A stretch of DNA of 15,340 nt, from NCBI GenBank assembly GCA_030831375.1, contig JAURLF010000086.1, forward strand, positions 1-15,340, given 5' to 3'. Shown here in pieces: positions 1 through 8,332 of the stretch; within the stretch, counting starts at the first letter, position 1, and every line of letters begins with the position of its first letter. The DNA is from Gaiellales bacterium. Lineage in GTDB: Bacteria; Actinomycetota; Thermoleophilia; Gaiellales; F1-60-MAGs149. The notes under the pieces are model-generated. The model saw only the letters and a list, made by a program, of their open reading frames with translations. It was not told the DNA's origin and did not search any database. Made by a program: the position numbers and the translations under genes.

Positions 1-2262
1 AAGAACACGTACCTGACGAATGAGCAAACCGTCGAGCGCAAAGTCCGCGAGGCCTCCCTGGCCTGGCAGCTCGAGCAGCGCTGGTCGAAGGACCGCATCC
101 TCACCGCCTACCTGAACACCGTCTACTTCGGCCACAACACGTACGGCGTCGAGGAGGCCTCGAAGTTCTACTTCAACACCACCGCCAACGCCCTCGACCC
201 GGCCGACTCGGCGCTGCTTGCAGCCATCCTCAAGTCGCCGTCGACGTACGACCCGCTGCAGAACCCCGAGGTGGCCCTCGCGCGCCGCAACATCGTGCTC
301 GACCAGATGGCCGACCAGGGCCTCCTCGACCCGGAAGCCGCGGAGATCGAGAAGAGCCGGCGCCTCCTGCCCCTGTCGCGCGAGGAGATGCGCGAGCCGG
401 GCACCGCCTACCCCTACTGGGTCCAGTTCATCACCGAGCAACTGGTCAACCGCTACGGCACCGGCCAGACGTTCGGCGGCGGCCTGAAGGTGTTGACCTC
501 GCTCGACGCCCGCGAGCAGCGCATCGCGGAGACGGCGCTGGCCCGCACGCTCCCGAAGCCGGGACCACAGGGAGCGATCGTCTCGATCGAGCCGGAGACG
601 GGGCAGGTCAAGGCGATGGCGGGCGGCAAGCCGTACTCGATCAAGCACCAGTTCAACGTGCCCGCAAACGCCCACCGCCAGCCCGGCTCGGCCTTCAAGC
701 CGTTCGTCTACCTCGCGGCGCTGGAGGAGGGCATCCGCCCGTCGACGGTGTTCCGCTCCAAGAAGGTCCTCTACGACCTCGGCGGGGATCAGTTCTGGTA
801 CGTCCGGAACTCCGAGAACGACTACGGCGACGACCTCTCGATCCCGCAGGCGATGGTGGTCTCCGACAACACCGTGTTCGCGCAGCTGACGTGGCTGGTC
901 AAGCCCGCGCCGATCGCGGACGTCGCGCGACGCCTCGGCATCACGACGCCGATCGACGACGGCCAGCCCGCGATCGGCCTCGGCGGCCTGTTCATCGGCG
1001 TGACGCCGCTCGAGATGGCCCAGGCGTACGCCACGATCTCGAACGAGGGGCGCCGCACCGGCGGCTCGCTGCTGTTCCACACGCCGGACGCGGGCATCGA
1101 GGACCCGTCGCTCGACCCGATCTCGATCATCAGCATCGAGTTCCCCGATGGCTCCAAGGTCGTCAATGCGCCGCGCGTCGTCGAGGCCGTCAGCCGCGAA
1201 GACGCGCTGACCGTGATCGACTCGATGCGGGGAGTGATCACCGATGGCACCGGCCAGAACGCCCGCATCGGGCGGCCGGCGGCCGGCAAGACCGGCACCA
1301 CCACCGACTACAAGGACGCCTGGTTCGTCGGCATGACGCCGCAGCGTGCCGTCTCCACCTGGGTCGGGTACGAGAACCCCGCCCTGCCGATGACACGCGG
1401 CTACAACGGCACGCCCGTCTACGGCGGCACCTACCCCGCGATCATGTGGTCGACCTTCATGAAGGCGGCGCTGCGCAACCAGCCCGCCGAGGACTGGCCG
1501 TACCCGGAGGGCGTCCCGTCGGAGCCCATCTCCATCGACCCGGCGACGGGCCTGCGCGTCAGCCCCGACTGCGAGTACGCCGAGGTGATCGTGTGGGCGC
1601 TCGACCGGCTGCCGCAGGAGGTGCTGCCGTGCGAGGCCGACCTCGTCCCGGTCCCCGACTTCACGTCCTCGACGAAGCGCCGCGCCAACAGCCTCTCCAC
1701 CGGCTCCGGCCTCCTCCTGCGCTACGAGTACCGCCCCGCCGAGCCGTTCGAGAGACCCGGCACCGTCGTCGCGCAGTCCCCCGCCCCGCTCAGCGCCGTC
1801 GAGCCCGGCACCGTCGTCACCCTCGCGATCGCCCGTCGCGTCCCGAACGTCCTCGTCCCCGGCGTGATCGCGACGGACGATGCGCCGAGCACCGCGGAGA
1901 CGGCAATCGCACGCCTGCAGGCGGCCGGCTTCCGCGTCGTCGTCCAGGATCAGCAGGACGCCCGCGGCCTGCCGATCGGCTCCGTGGTGTCGCAGGATCC
2001 CGGCGCGGGCGAGCTCGCACCCCGCGACTCCGTCATCACGATCTGGGCCAGCGGCGACTACGCGGGCACGCTCGTGCCGCAGGTCGTGGGCCGCACGTTC
2101 GCGGAGGCCGAGCCGCTGTTCGACCAGGCGGGGCTGATCCCGCAGGGCGTGAACGCCGACGGGGCGCTGCTTCCGCAGGACAAGGTCTTCCGCGTCGAGC
2201 CGTCCAGCGGCAGCAAGGTGCCGCCCGGCACCGCGGTGACGCTGTTCGTCTCCCCGTTCTAG
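1..2262 (+). CDS. Bifunctional class A penicillin-binding protein (GT51 + transpeptidase) with three PASTA repeats, 5' partial
   Basis: This cell-wall synthase polymerises lipid II (glycosyltransferase) and cross-links peptide stems (transpeptidase) outside the membrane. The reading frame is open from base 1, so the N-terminus, membrane anchor and catalytic Glu of the GT51 domain lie outside the window; 753 residues are visible. Residues 1 to about 110 are the end of GT51, including the RKVREASLAWQLE stretch and the YLNTVYFGHNTYGVEEAS motif. The transpeptidase has all three catalytic motifs: SAFK (Ser codon at 688), SDN (862-870) and KTG (1288-1296). Three C-terminal PASTA repeats follow, at visible residues about 551-613, 614-685 and 691-753, each ending in a PG-type strand such as PGTVVTLAI or PGTAVTLFV. 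PASTA repeats bind muropeptides or lipid II in other proteins. The internal GTG at 271 is not the start, because homology continues upstream of it. The TAG stop shares the CTAG at 2259-2262 with the opposing gene. Confidence 0.96.
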   Translation, partial: KNTYLTNEQTVERKVREASLAWQLEQRWSKDRILTAYLNTVYFGHNTYGVEEASKFYFNTTANALDPADSALLAAILKSPSTYDPLQNPEVALARRNIVLDQMADQGLLDPEAAEIEKSRRLLPLSREEMREPGTAYPYWVQFITEQLVNRYGTGQTFGGGLKVLTSLDAREQRIAETALARTLPKPGPQGAIVSIEPETGQVKAMAGGKPYSIKHQFNVPANAHRQPGSAFKPFVYLAALEEGIRPSTVFRSKKVLYDLGGDQFWYVRNSENDYGDDLSIPQAMVVSDNTVFAQLTWLVKPAPIADVARRLGITTPIDDGQPAIGLGGLFIGVTPLEMAQAYATISNEGRRTGGSLLFHTPDAGIEDPSLDPISIISIEFPDGSKVVNAPRVVEAVSREDALTVIDSMRGVITDGTGQNARIGRPAAGKTGTTTDYKDAWFVGMTPQRAVSTWVGYENPALPMTRGYNGTPVYGGTYPAIMWSTFMKAALRNQPAEDWPYPEGVPSEPISIDPATGLRVSPDCEYAEVIVWALDRLPQEVLPCEADLVPVPDFTSSTKRRANSLSTGSGLLLRYEYRPAEPFERPGTVVAQSPAPLSAVEPGTVVTLAIARRVPNVLVPGVIATDDAPSTAETAIARLQAAGFRVVVQDQQDARGLPIGSVVSQDPGAGELAPRDSVITIWASGDYAGTLVPQVVGRTFAEAEPLFDQAGLIPQGVNADGALLPQDKVFRVEPSSGSKVPPGTAVTLFVSPF

Positions 2263-3299
2263 CGGCGCACGGCGGCCGACAGGACGCGGGCCCGCACGAG
2301 CCGCGAGCCGCGCAGCTCGGTCTTCGCCCACACCAGGCGGCGGCCGCCGAAACTCGGGTCCGACAGGCGCCCGCGGGAGCGCGCGACCGCGGTCACGCGC
2401 TGCTTGGCGCCGCTGGCCAGGTCGAACACCCAGATCGCGTCGCGTGACCCGCCGCGGCCCTCCCGAAGGCGCGCCGCAACGCGGGTGCCGGTGACGGACG
2501 GGCGCATCGCCTCGAGCGGACCGCCGCGCCTGAACGGCGTCGATGCGGCAATCGCGCGGCGCGTCCCATCGACGCCGATCGCGACCAGCTCGACGGCATA
2601 GCGGCCGCGCACGACGCGGCGGCTGACCGCGACGACGGTGCCGTCATCCATCAGCGCTGGCTGGGCGAGCTGCGCGCCGCCGGCCGGCTCCTCGGCCCGC
2701 ACTGCGACCTCACCCGTGATGGCCCGCACGACGATCGCGCTGCCGCCGTCAGGGCGGCGCACCGACCAGGCGATGCCCGCGGGGCCGGCGGATATCGCCG
2801 TCACCTCCCCGCCGGTCGCCTCCGCCGCGACGAGGATCGCCGCGGTGCCGCCGACCGCGGGCGCGATCCGGATCGAGCCGTCCTCCACCCACACGACGGC
2901 CGCGGCCGTCGTGGCCAGCAGGTGCGGCTCGCGGATCAGCTCCGGGTCGGTCACGTCCTCCGCCACCACGTTCGACGCGCCCGCCCGCGAGACACTCGCG
3001 ACGTAGCCCGCCGTGCCCGGGAAAGCGACGCTGTAGGCGAACGCGCCGTCCGCCCCGGCCACGGGCGCGCGCACGATGTCGCAATCGCCCGGGTCGCAGT
3101 CCTCGTGGACGATCGTCCGGGTGGCGCCGGCGGCGCGCAGCACGAGCCGGTCGCCGCGGAACGCCGCAACCGTTCGCGTCGACCCGTCCGAGCGCGCGAC
3201 CTCGAGCCAGGCGAGGTCGCCCTTCCCGATGGCCGGGGCCGCGATCCACGACGCCGTGGTCGTGTACTGCGCTACCGGTGTCGCGACGAGGGCCGCCAT
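2259..3299 (-). CDS. Predicted beta-propeller (TolB/WD40-like) protein of unknown function
   Basis: I do not recognise a specific family. The 346-residue product has a short hydrophobic N-terminus (MAALVATPVAQ...), which may be a weak signal peptide. After it come about six repeating beta-strand units of the type 'G-x-hydrophobic-A/V-W...I-x-A/V', for example at GDLAWLEVAR, AAAVVWVEDGSIRIAP, AGIAWSV and RRLVWAKTEL. This pattern is typical of TolB-like or WD40-like propellers. Residues 67-74 hold an acidic Cys pair, DCDPGDCD, that could form a disulfide or a metal site. The ATG at 3299 is chosen because GGAAG lies 6 nt upstream and the start then falls 13 nt after the upstream aminotransferase stop. 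The longer in-frame start at 3362 would overlap that gene. It is the last gene of the minus-strand block. The reading frame is well supported; the fold is inferred from repeat rhythm only. Confidence 0.75.
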   Translation of the reverse strand: MAALVATPVAQYTTTASWIAAPAIGKGDLAWLEVARSDGSTRTVAAFRGDRLVLRAAGATRTIVHEDCDPGDCDIVRAPVAGADGAFAYSVAFPGTAGYVASVSRAGASNVVAEDVTDPELIREPHLLATTAAAVVWVEDGSIRIAPAVGGTAAILVAAEATGGEVTAISAGPAGIAWSVRRPDGGSAIVVRAITGEVAVRAEEPAGGAQLAQPALMDDGTVVAVSRRVVRGRYAVELVAIGVDGTRRAIAASTPFRRGGPLEAMRPSVTGTRVAARLREGRGGSRDAIWVFDLASGAKQRVTAVARSRGRLSDPSFGGRRLVWAKTELRGSRLVRARVLSAAVRR

Positions 3300-3312
3300 G
3301 CCGCTTCCCAGA

Positions 3313-4443
3313 CTATCGGAGGGGCGGGTCCGCGAGGATCGCTTCGAGCTCGGTCGCGACACGCGCCTGCTGGTCCGCGGTCAGCGCCCCGAAGAAGGGC
3401 AGGGCCAGGCAGCGCGCGGAGACGGCCTCGCAGACGGGCAGCTCACCCTCGCGGTGCCCGCGCTGGCGATACAGGGGCTGCAGGTGGATCGCCGGCAGGT
3501 ACGGCTTCGAGGCGATGCCGCGCTCGGCGAGCAGGCCGATCACGCGGTCGCGGTCGACGGCCGGGTCGAGCAGCACCGTGTAGACGAACCAGGAGCGCGT
3601 GTCCCCCGGCACCTCGGCCGGCAGCTCGACACCGTCGAGACCCGCCAGGAGGCCCGCGTAGCGCTCGGCGACGGCGGCCCGGTCCGCCAGGATGGCGTCG
3701 AGGCGCTCGACCTGGGCGAGTCCGACGGCGGCGGAGAGGTCGTCCATGCGGTAGTTCCAGCCGAGCCGGTCGTGGGCGAGCCACTGGCCCGAGTCGGCCC
3801 GGCCCTGGTTGCGCAGGCTCAGGATCGCCTCGTGGATGTCGTCGTCATCGGTCGCGACGATCCCGCCCTCGCCCGTGGTCATCTGCTTGTTCGGGTAGAA
3901 GGCGAACACCGCGGGCGCGCCCATGGTGCCGACGAGCCGGCCCTGGCGGCGCGCGCCGAGGGCCTCCGCGGCGTCTTCGATCACGGCGACGCCGTGGCGG
4001 TCGGCGATCGCGCGAATCTCCTCGATCCGGCACGGCAGCCCGAAGATGTGGACGGCGACGATCGCCTTCGTGCGCGGCGTGATCGCCGCCTCGACCGCGG
4101 CCGGATCGAGATTGAACGTGACCGGGTCGACGTCGGCGAAGACGACGTCGGCGCCGGTGTAGAGCGCGCAGTTGGCGCTCGCCACGAACGAGAAGGGCGA
4201 CGTGATCACCTCGTCGCCGGGCCCCGCGCCCGTGAGGTGCGCGAGCAGGTGCAGGCCGGCGGTGCCGCTGGAGACGGCGGCGGCGTGGCGCACGCCGAGC
4301 CAGTCGGCGAACGCCCGCTCGAAGCGGGGGCCCATCGGCCCGAGCGAGAGGTTGCCGCTGCGCAGCACCTCGAGGACGAGCTCCTCCTCGCGCGGGCCGA
4401 TGTCGGGGCGCGCGATGGGGATCGGCTCGGCCGAGCCGCTCAC
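3313..4443 (-). CDS. DegT/DnrJ/EryC1/StrS-family PLP aminotransferase
   Basis: This is a fold-type I PLP enzyme of the family that usually aminates 4-keto or 3-keto nucleotide sugars using glutamate. Its 376 residues are the normal family length. The PLP Schiff-base lysine is K186 in FAFYPNKQMTTGEGG, the ring-nitrogen aspartate is D157 in VIEDAAEALGA, and the phosphate-binding SSGTAG loop is at 58-63. The C-terminal RSWFVYTVLL and PYLPAIHLQPLY segments are also typical. The chosen GTG at 4443 follows the ilvE stop by one base (TGAcGTG), which implies translational coupling. A frame opening at 4569 would run antiphase through ilvE and is not credible. No sugar dehydratase, epimerase or glycosyltransferase lies nearby, so the substrate cannot be named. 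Pairing with ilvE leaves a role in amino-acid rather than sugar metabolism possible. Confidence 0.93.
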   Translation of the reverse strand: MSGSAEPIPIARPDIGPREEELVLEVLRSGNLSLGPMGPRFERAFADWLGVRHAAAVSSGTAGLHLLAHLTGAGPGDEVITSPFSFVASANCALYTGADVVFADVDPVTFNLDPAAVEAAITPRTKAIVAVHIFGLPCRIEEIRAIADRHGVAVIEDAAEALGARRQGRLVGTMGAPAVFAFYPNKQMTTGEGGIVATDDDDIHEAILSLRNQGRADSGQWLAHDRLGWNYRMDDLSAAVGLAQVERLDAILADRAAVAERYAGLLAGLDGVELPAEVPGDTRSWFVYTVLLDPAVDRDRVIGLLAERGIASKPYLPAIHLQPLYRQRGHREGELPVCEAVSARCLALPFFGALTADQQARVATELEAILADPPLR

Positions 4444-4444
4444 G

Positions 4445-5350
4445 TCAGGCGGGGTACTCGAGGTACGTCGCGGAGAGCTCGTGCTCGCCGTGCACCACCG
4501 CGAAGAAGATCTCTTGGATCCTCTCGGTGATCGGGCCCTTGCCGATGTGGTGGTCGTCGAGCGACGCAACGGGCGTGACCTCGGCGGCGGTCCCCGTCAG
4601 GAAGACCTCGTCGGCGAAGTAGAGCTCGGCGCGGGTCAGGTCGCGCTCGACCGTCTCGATGCCGATCGTGGCCGCCATCTCCATCACGGCGTGGCGGGTG
4701 ATGCCGGGCAGGCACGAGGCGCTGACGGGCGGCGTGTAGAGCGTGCCGTCCTTGACCGCGAACACGTTCTCACCGGAGCCGTCGGCGATCATGCCCTGCT
4801 CGTTCAGCAGGATCGCCTCCTGATAGCCGTGCTTGAGCGCCTCGATCTTCGCGAGCTGCGAGTTGAGGTACTGACCGGAGGCCTTCGCCGTCGCGGGGAT
4901 CGTGTTCGGGCCGATCCGGCGCCACGACGAGATCATGCAGCGGATCCCGTCCCGGATCGCCTCGTCGCCGAGGTAGGCCCCCCAGGACCAGACCGCGATC
5001 ATCGTGTGCACGGGGCAGTTGAGCGGGTTGACCCCCATCTCGCCCGCTCCGCGGAAGACCAGCGGTCGGATGTAGCAGGCGGGCAGCCGGTTGACGGTGA
5101 TCGTCTCGTGGATGGCCGCGCAGAGGTGCTCGTCGCCGTACGGGATCTGCATGTAGTACTGCTCGGCGGAGCGGCGCAGGCGCGCGACATGGTCCGACAG
5201 GTGGAAGACGCCCGGGCCCTTGGGGGTGTCGTACGCGCGGATGCCCTCGAAGACCCCGGAGCCGTAGTGCAGCGCGTGCGTGAGGACGTGGACCTTCATG
5301 TCCTCGTAGTCGATGAGCTCCCCGTCGAACCAGATCTTGTCGGACTGCAT
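4445..5350 (-). CDS. ilvE: Branched-chain amino acid aminotransferase
   Basis: The enzyme interconverts Val, Leu and Ile with their 2-oxo acids using glutamate/2-oxoglutarate, in the cytoplasm. At 301 residues it has standard fold-type IV length. The N-terminal DGELIDYEDMKVHVLTHALHYG and GVFEGIRAY segments are the classic IlvE start. The PLP lysine is K156 in TAKASGQYLNS, and GENVF at 193-197 and the TGTAAEVTPV segment near the C-terminus form the cofactor and substrate loops. The ATG at 5350 has GGAGAA five bases upstream. A 58-nt gap separates it from gatB, the only sizeable gap in this block, so it may have its own promoter. It is coupled to the DegT-type aminotransferase one base downstream. 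D-amino-acid aminotransferase and ADC lyase share the fold, but the motifs and length favour IlvE. Confidence 0.95.
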   Translation of the reverse strand: MQSDKIWFDGELIDYEDMKVHVLTHALHYGSGVFEGIRAYDTPKGPGVFHLSDHVARLRRSAEQYYMQIPYGDEHLCAAIHETITVNRLPACYIRPLVFRGAGEMGVNPLNCPVHTMIAVWSWGAYLGDEAIRDGIRCMISSWRRIGPNTIPATAKASGQYLNSQLAKIEALKHGYQEAILLNEQGMIADGSGENVFAVKDGTLYTPPVSASCLPGITRHAVMEMAATIGIETVERDLTRAELYFADEVFLTGTAAEVTPVASLDDHHIGKGPITERIQEIFFAVVHGEHELSATYLEYPA

Positions 5351-5408
5351 GCGCTTCTCCCGCGTGTGACGGGGGAATGGTACCCCGGCCGGCGCGACCG
5401 CGCCCCGG
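5351..5408 (-). promoter_or_regulatory. Short gatB-ilvE spacer with possible -10 element
   Basis: Read on the minus strand, this 58-nt gap holds TACCAT (5377-5382), which fits the TAnnnT -10 form common in actinobacteria. It is followed by GGGAGAA just before the ilvE ATG. I see no convincing -35 box. The spacer also has a short GGGG...CCCC inverted repeat around the KpnI-like GGTACC, but no U-tract terminator. An internal promoter for ilvE and the two genes after it is plausible but unproven. Confidence 0.3.
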
Positions 5409-6878
5409 CTAGGCGGACAGCCGCTCGCGCAGGAGGCCCTGCAGGGCCTTCGCGTCGGCCCGTCCGCCGGAGGCCTTCATGCACTGGCCGACGAGGAACC
5501 CGATCACCTGCTCGCGACCGCCCCTGAACGCCTCGACCTCCTCGGGGTGGGCGGCGAGGACCTCGTCGACGATGGCACCGAGTTCGTCGGCGCCGCCGAC
5601 CTGCCCGAGGTCGCGCTCCTCCACGACGGCCGCCGCCGTCGCAGCGGTGTCTTCGACGAGGGCCTGGAAGACCTCCTTCGCGGACGTCTGGTTGATCGTG
5701 CCGTCCACGACGAGCGCGACGAGGCCTGCGAGGCGCTCCGGCGTGACCGGCGACGCGTCAGCCGTCAGGCCGTCCGCGTTGAGGTGCGCCTGCAGTTCCC
5801 CGAGCACCCAGTTCGCCGCGACCTTCGGGTCGCCGATCCGCGCGGCGAGGTCGTCGAAGTAGGCGGCGAGCTCGGGCTCGGTGGCGAGGAGCAGCGCGGT
5901 CGCCTCGGGCAGCCCGATGCCGGTCAGGCGCGCGAAGCGGGCGACGGGCAGCTCCGGCAGCTGGCCGGCCAGCGCGGCGAGGCCGTCCTGGTCCTGGGTC
6001 ACGGGCAGGAGGTCCGGCTCGGGGAAGTAGCGGTAGTCGTGCGCCTCCTCCTTCGAGCGCAGGCTGGTCAGGCCGCCCGTCGCGGGGTCGAAGTGGAGCG
6101 TCTCCTGGCGCACCGCCTCGCCGGCCCGGACGAGGGCCAGCTGGCGCTCCAGCTCGGCCTCGATGCCGCGCTCGAGGAAGCGGAACGAGTTCATGTTCTT
6201 CAGCTCGGTCTTCGTGCCGTACTCCTCAGAGCCGATCGGCCGGATCGAGACGTTGGCGTCGGCGCGCAGCGAGCCCTTCTCCATGTCGCAGTCCGACGCC
6301 CCGATCGCGACCACCGTGGCGCGCAGCAGGGTCAGGAAGCGGCGCGCCTGCTCCGGCGAGCGGATATCCGGCTCCGTCACGATCTCGAGCAGCGGCGTGC
6401 CGGCGCGGTTGAAGTCGACCACGCTTCCCGCGGAGCCCTGGATGCGCCCGGCGTCGCCGCCGGCGTGGATCATCTTGGCGGCGTCCTCCTCGAGGTGCGC
6501 GCGCGTGATCCGCACCGTGAAGGCGCCCTCGCCCGGCACGTGGAAGGAGCCCTCGGCGCAGAGGGGCTGGTCGTACTGGCTGATCTGGTACGCCTTCGGG
6601 CTGTCCGGGTAGAAGTACTGCTTGCGGCTGAACTCGCTGGCGTCGGGGATCCGGCAGCCGAGTGCGAGGCCGACGCGGGCCGACTGACGGACCGCCTCCG
6701 CGTTCGCCACGGGCAGGGCCCCCGGGTGCGCAAGGCAGACCATGCAGACGTTCGTGTTCGGCTCGTCGCCGTAGCGGTTCGGGCAGCCGCAGAACATCTT
6801 CGATGCGGTGGCGAGCTGAACGTGGATCTCGAGGCCGATCACGGCCTCGTAGCCGTCGCGCTGCCAGGCGCCGCTCAC
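5409..6878 (-). CDS. gatB: Asp/Glu-tRNA(Asn/Gln) amidotransferase subunit B
   Basis: GatB is the kinase and tRNA-binding subunit of GatCAB. It activates the carboxylate of Glu-tRNA(Gln) or Asp-tRNA(Asn) with ATP before amidation. The 489-residue length is normal. The N-terminal YEAVIGLEIHVQLAT is diagnostic. C30, C32, C45 and C48 form the GatB zinc site (CGCP...CMVC), and SPKAYQISQYDQPLC, HLEEDAAKMIH and VDFNRAGTPLLEIVTEPD are core motifs. Residues from about 340 are the helical and YqeY-like tail that binds tRNA. The start is the GTG at 6878, which overlaps the gatA stop as GTGA and has GGAGAG just upstream. The same frame stays open far upstream through gatA, but that extension is Arg/Ala-rich shadow sequence with no homology and is rejected. 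Confidence 0.97.
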   Translation of the reverse strand: MSGAWQRDGYEAVIGLEIHVQLATASKMFCGCPNRYGDEPNTNVCMVCLAHPGALPVANAEAVRQSARVGLALGCRIPDASEFSRKQYFYPDSPKAYQISQYDQPLCAEGSFHVPGEGAFTVRITRAHLEEDAAKMIHAGGDAGRIQGSAGSVVDFNRAGTPLLEIVTEPDIRSPEQARRFLTLLRATVVAIGASDCDMEKGSLRADANVSIRPIGSEEYGTKTELKNMNSFRFLERGIEAELERQLALVRAGEAVRQETLHFDPATGGLTSLRSKEEAHDYRYFPEPDLLPVTQDQDGLAALAGQLPELPVARFARLTGIGLPEATALLLATEPELAAYFDDLAARIGDPKVAANWVLGELQAHLNADGLTADASPVTPERLAGLVALVVDGTINQTSAKEVFQALVEDTAATAAAVVEERDLGQVGGADELGAIVDEVLAAHPEEVEAFRGGREQVIGFLVGQCMKASGGRADAKALQGLLRERLSA

Positions 6879-8329
6879 GACGCTCTCCGCATCGCCGGGG
6901 GGACGGGGTCGAAGCCGTGCTCCGCCTCGAAGGCGGCGCCGAGGCGCAGGAGCAGGTTCTCGGAGTGCGCGGGGCCGATGATCTGCAGGCCCGTCGGCAG
7001 GCCCTCGGAGAGGCCGTTCGGGACCGACAGGGCCGGGATGCCCGCGAGGTTGACGGGCAGCGTGAAGATGTCGTTCGCGTACATCGCGAGCGGGTCGTCG
7101 AGCCGCGCGCCGATCGGGAACGCCACGGTCGGCGCGGTCGGCAGCAGGATCGCGTCGACGTCCCCGAAGGCGGCGTCGAAATCGCGGCGGATCAGAGTGC
7201 GCACGCGCTGCGCCTGCACGTAGTAGGCGTCGTGGTAGCCGGCCGACAGGGCGTACGTGCCGATCATGATGCGGCGCTTGACCTCCGCCCCGAAGCCCGC
7301 GTCGCGGGTCGCCTCGTACATCGCTCGCACGTCGGGCGCGTCGACGCGCAGGCCGTAGCGCACCCCGTCGAAGCGCGATAGGTTCGCGGAGGCCTCGGCC
7401 GGCGCAATCACGTAGTAGGCGGCCAGCCCGTGGCGGGCGTGCGGCAGCTCGACGTCGACGAGGCGCGCGCCGAGCGCCTCGGCGATCCTCAGGGACTCGT
7501 CGAAGCGGGCGCGCACGCCCTCCTCGACGCCCTCCTCGAGCTCGGCGCGCGGCACCCCGAACGTGACGCCGTCGAGCCGGCCCGGCTCCGGCACCTCGAT
7601 CGGCGCGCGCGGACCCGTGCAGGTCGCGTCGCGGTCCGTGTCGCGCGCGATCACCTGCTGCAGCAGGGCAGCGTCGCGCACGGTCAGGGCCATCGGCCCG
7701 ACCTGCTCCAGCGAGCACGCGAAGGCGACGACGCCGAAGCGCGAGACCGAGCCGTAGGTCGGCATCAGCCCCACGAGGCCGCAGAACGCGGCCGGCTGGC
7801 GGATCGACCCGCCCGTGTCCGTTCCGAGCGCCCAGGGCGCGCAGCCCGCGGCCACGACGGCCGCCGAGCCGCCCGACGAGCCCCCGGGCACCCGCGCCGG
7901 GTCCCACGGATTGCGGGTCGGGCCGTAGGCGGAGTGCTCCGTGGAGGAGCCCATCGCGAACTCGTCGAGGTTCGTCTTCCCGAGGCTGACGAGGCCCGCC
8001 TCGTTGCCCCAGCGCACGACGTCGGCGTCCTCGATCGGCACGAAGCCCTCGAGGATCCGCGAGCCGGCCGTCGTCGGCACGCCCCGCGTGGACAGCAGGT
8101 CCTTGTAGGCGATCGGCACGCCCGCGAGCGGGTCGCCGCCGGCCGCGTCCTGCGCCCGCGCGTCGGCGCGCGTGCGCTCCGCGTCGACGTGCAGGTACGA
8201 GTGGATCTCGCCGTCGACGGCGGCGATCCGGTCCAGGTAGGCCTGCGCGAGCTCCTCGGCCGTGCACTCGCCGCCGCGGAGCATGGCGGCGGCGCGCTCG
8301 GCGGTCAGCCCGATGACGTCGATCGCCAC
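6875..8329 (-). CDS. gatA: Asp/Glu-tRNA(Asn/Gln) amidotransferase subunit A
   Basis: GatA is the amidase subunit that hydrolyses glutamine and channels ammonia to GatB. It has 484 residues and the amidase-signature Ser-cisSer-Lys triad: K76 in VPIAYKD, S151 in PGGSSGGS and S175 in GTDTGGSIRQPA. The spacings of 75 and 24 residues match characterised GatA proteins. The substrate-loop stretch NLDEFAMGSSTEHSAYGPTRNPWD is also intact. The start is the GTG at 8329, three bases after the gatC stop (TAGgtcGTG). The last four bases overlap gatB, so translation of C, A and B is probably coupled. I see no sign of degeneration. Other amidases share the fold, but the neighbouring gatC and gatB settle the identity. 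Confidence 0.97.
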   Translation of the reverse strand: MAIDVIGLTAERAAAMLRGGECTAEELAQAYLDRIAAVDGEIHSYLHVDAERTRADARAQDAAGGDPLAGVPIAYKDLLSTRGVPTTAGSRILEGFVPIEDADVVRWGNEAGLVSLGKTNLDEFAMGSSTEHSAYGPTRNPWDPARVPGGSSGGSAAVVAAGCAPWALGTDTGGSIRQPAAFCGLVGLMPTYGSVSRFGVVAFACSLEQVGPMALTVRDAALLQQVIARDTDRDATCTGPRAPIEVPEPGRLDGVTFGVPRAELEEGVEEGVRARFDESLRIAEALGARLVDVELPHARHGLAAYYVIAPAEASANLSRFDGVRYGLRVDAPDVRAMYEATRDAGFGAEVKRRIMIGTYALSAGYHDAYYVQAQRVRTLIRRDFDAAFGDVDAILLPTAPTVAFPIGARLDDPLAMYANDIFTLPVNLAGIPALSVPNGLSEGLPTGLQIIGPAHSENLLLRLGAAFEAEHGFDPVPPAMRRAS

Positions 8330-8332
8330 GAC

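Noticed and set aside
2263..2320. Terminator for the penicillin-binding protein
   Set aside because: Only a loop-less GCGGGCCCGC palindrome and weak stems are present, all inside the opposing gene and without a T-tract.
891..2447. Plus-strand open frame of about 520 codons
   Set aside because: It is out of frame with the penicillin-binding protein and made almost only of Arg, Ala, Pro and Gly; the PBP frame has all catalytic motifs.
3300..3362. Longer N-terminus for the propeller protein
   Set aside because: It would overlap the aminotransferase 3' end, adds a basic unstructured stretch, and the ATG at 3299 has GGAAG at good spacing.
3076..4530. Plus-strand open frame of 484 codons
   Set aside because: It is antisense to the DegT-type aminotransferase, whose PLP motifs are intact on the other strand.
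5547..7223. Plus-strand open frame of about 560 codons
   Set aside because: It is antisense to gatB and part of gatA, rich in Arg, Val and Gly, with no motif; it arises from GC-rich third positions.
6879..8267. Upstream extension of the gatB frame, giving an apparent 952-residue protein
   Set aside because: The extra residues are Arg/Ala shadow sequence of gatA; the GTGA overlap with a good ribosome binding site marks the true gatB start.
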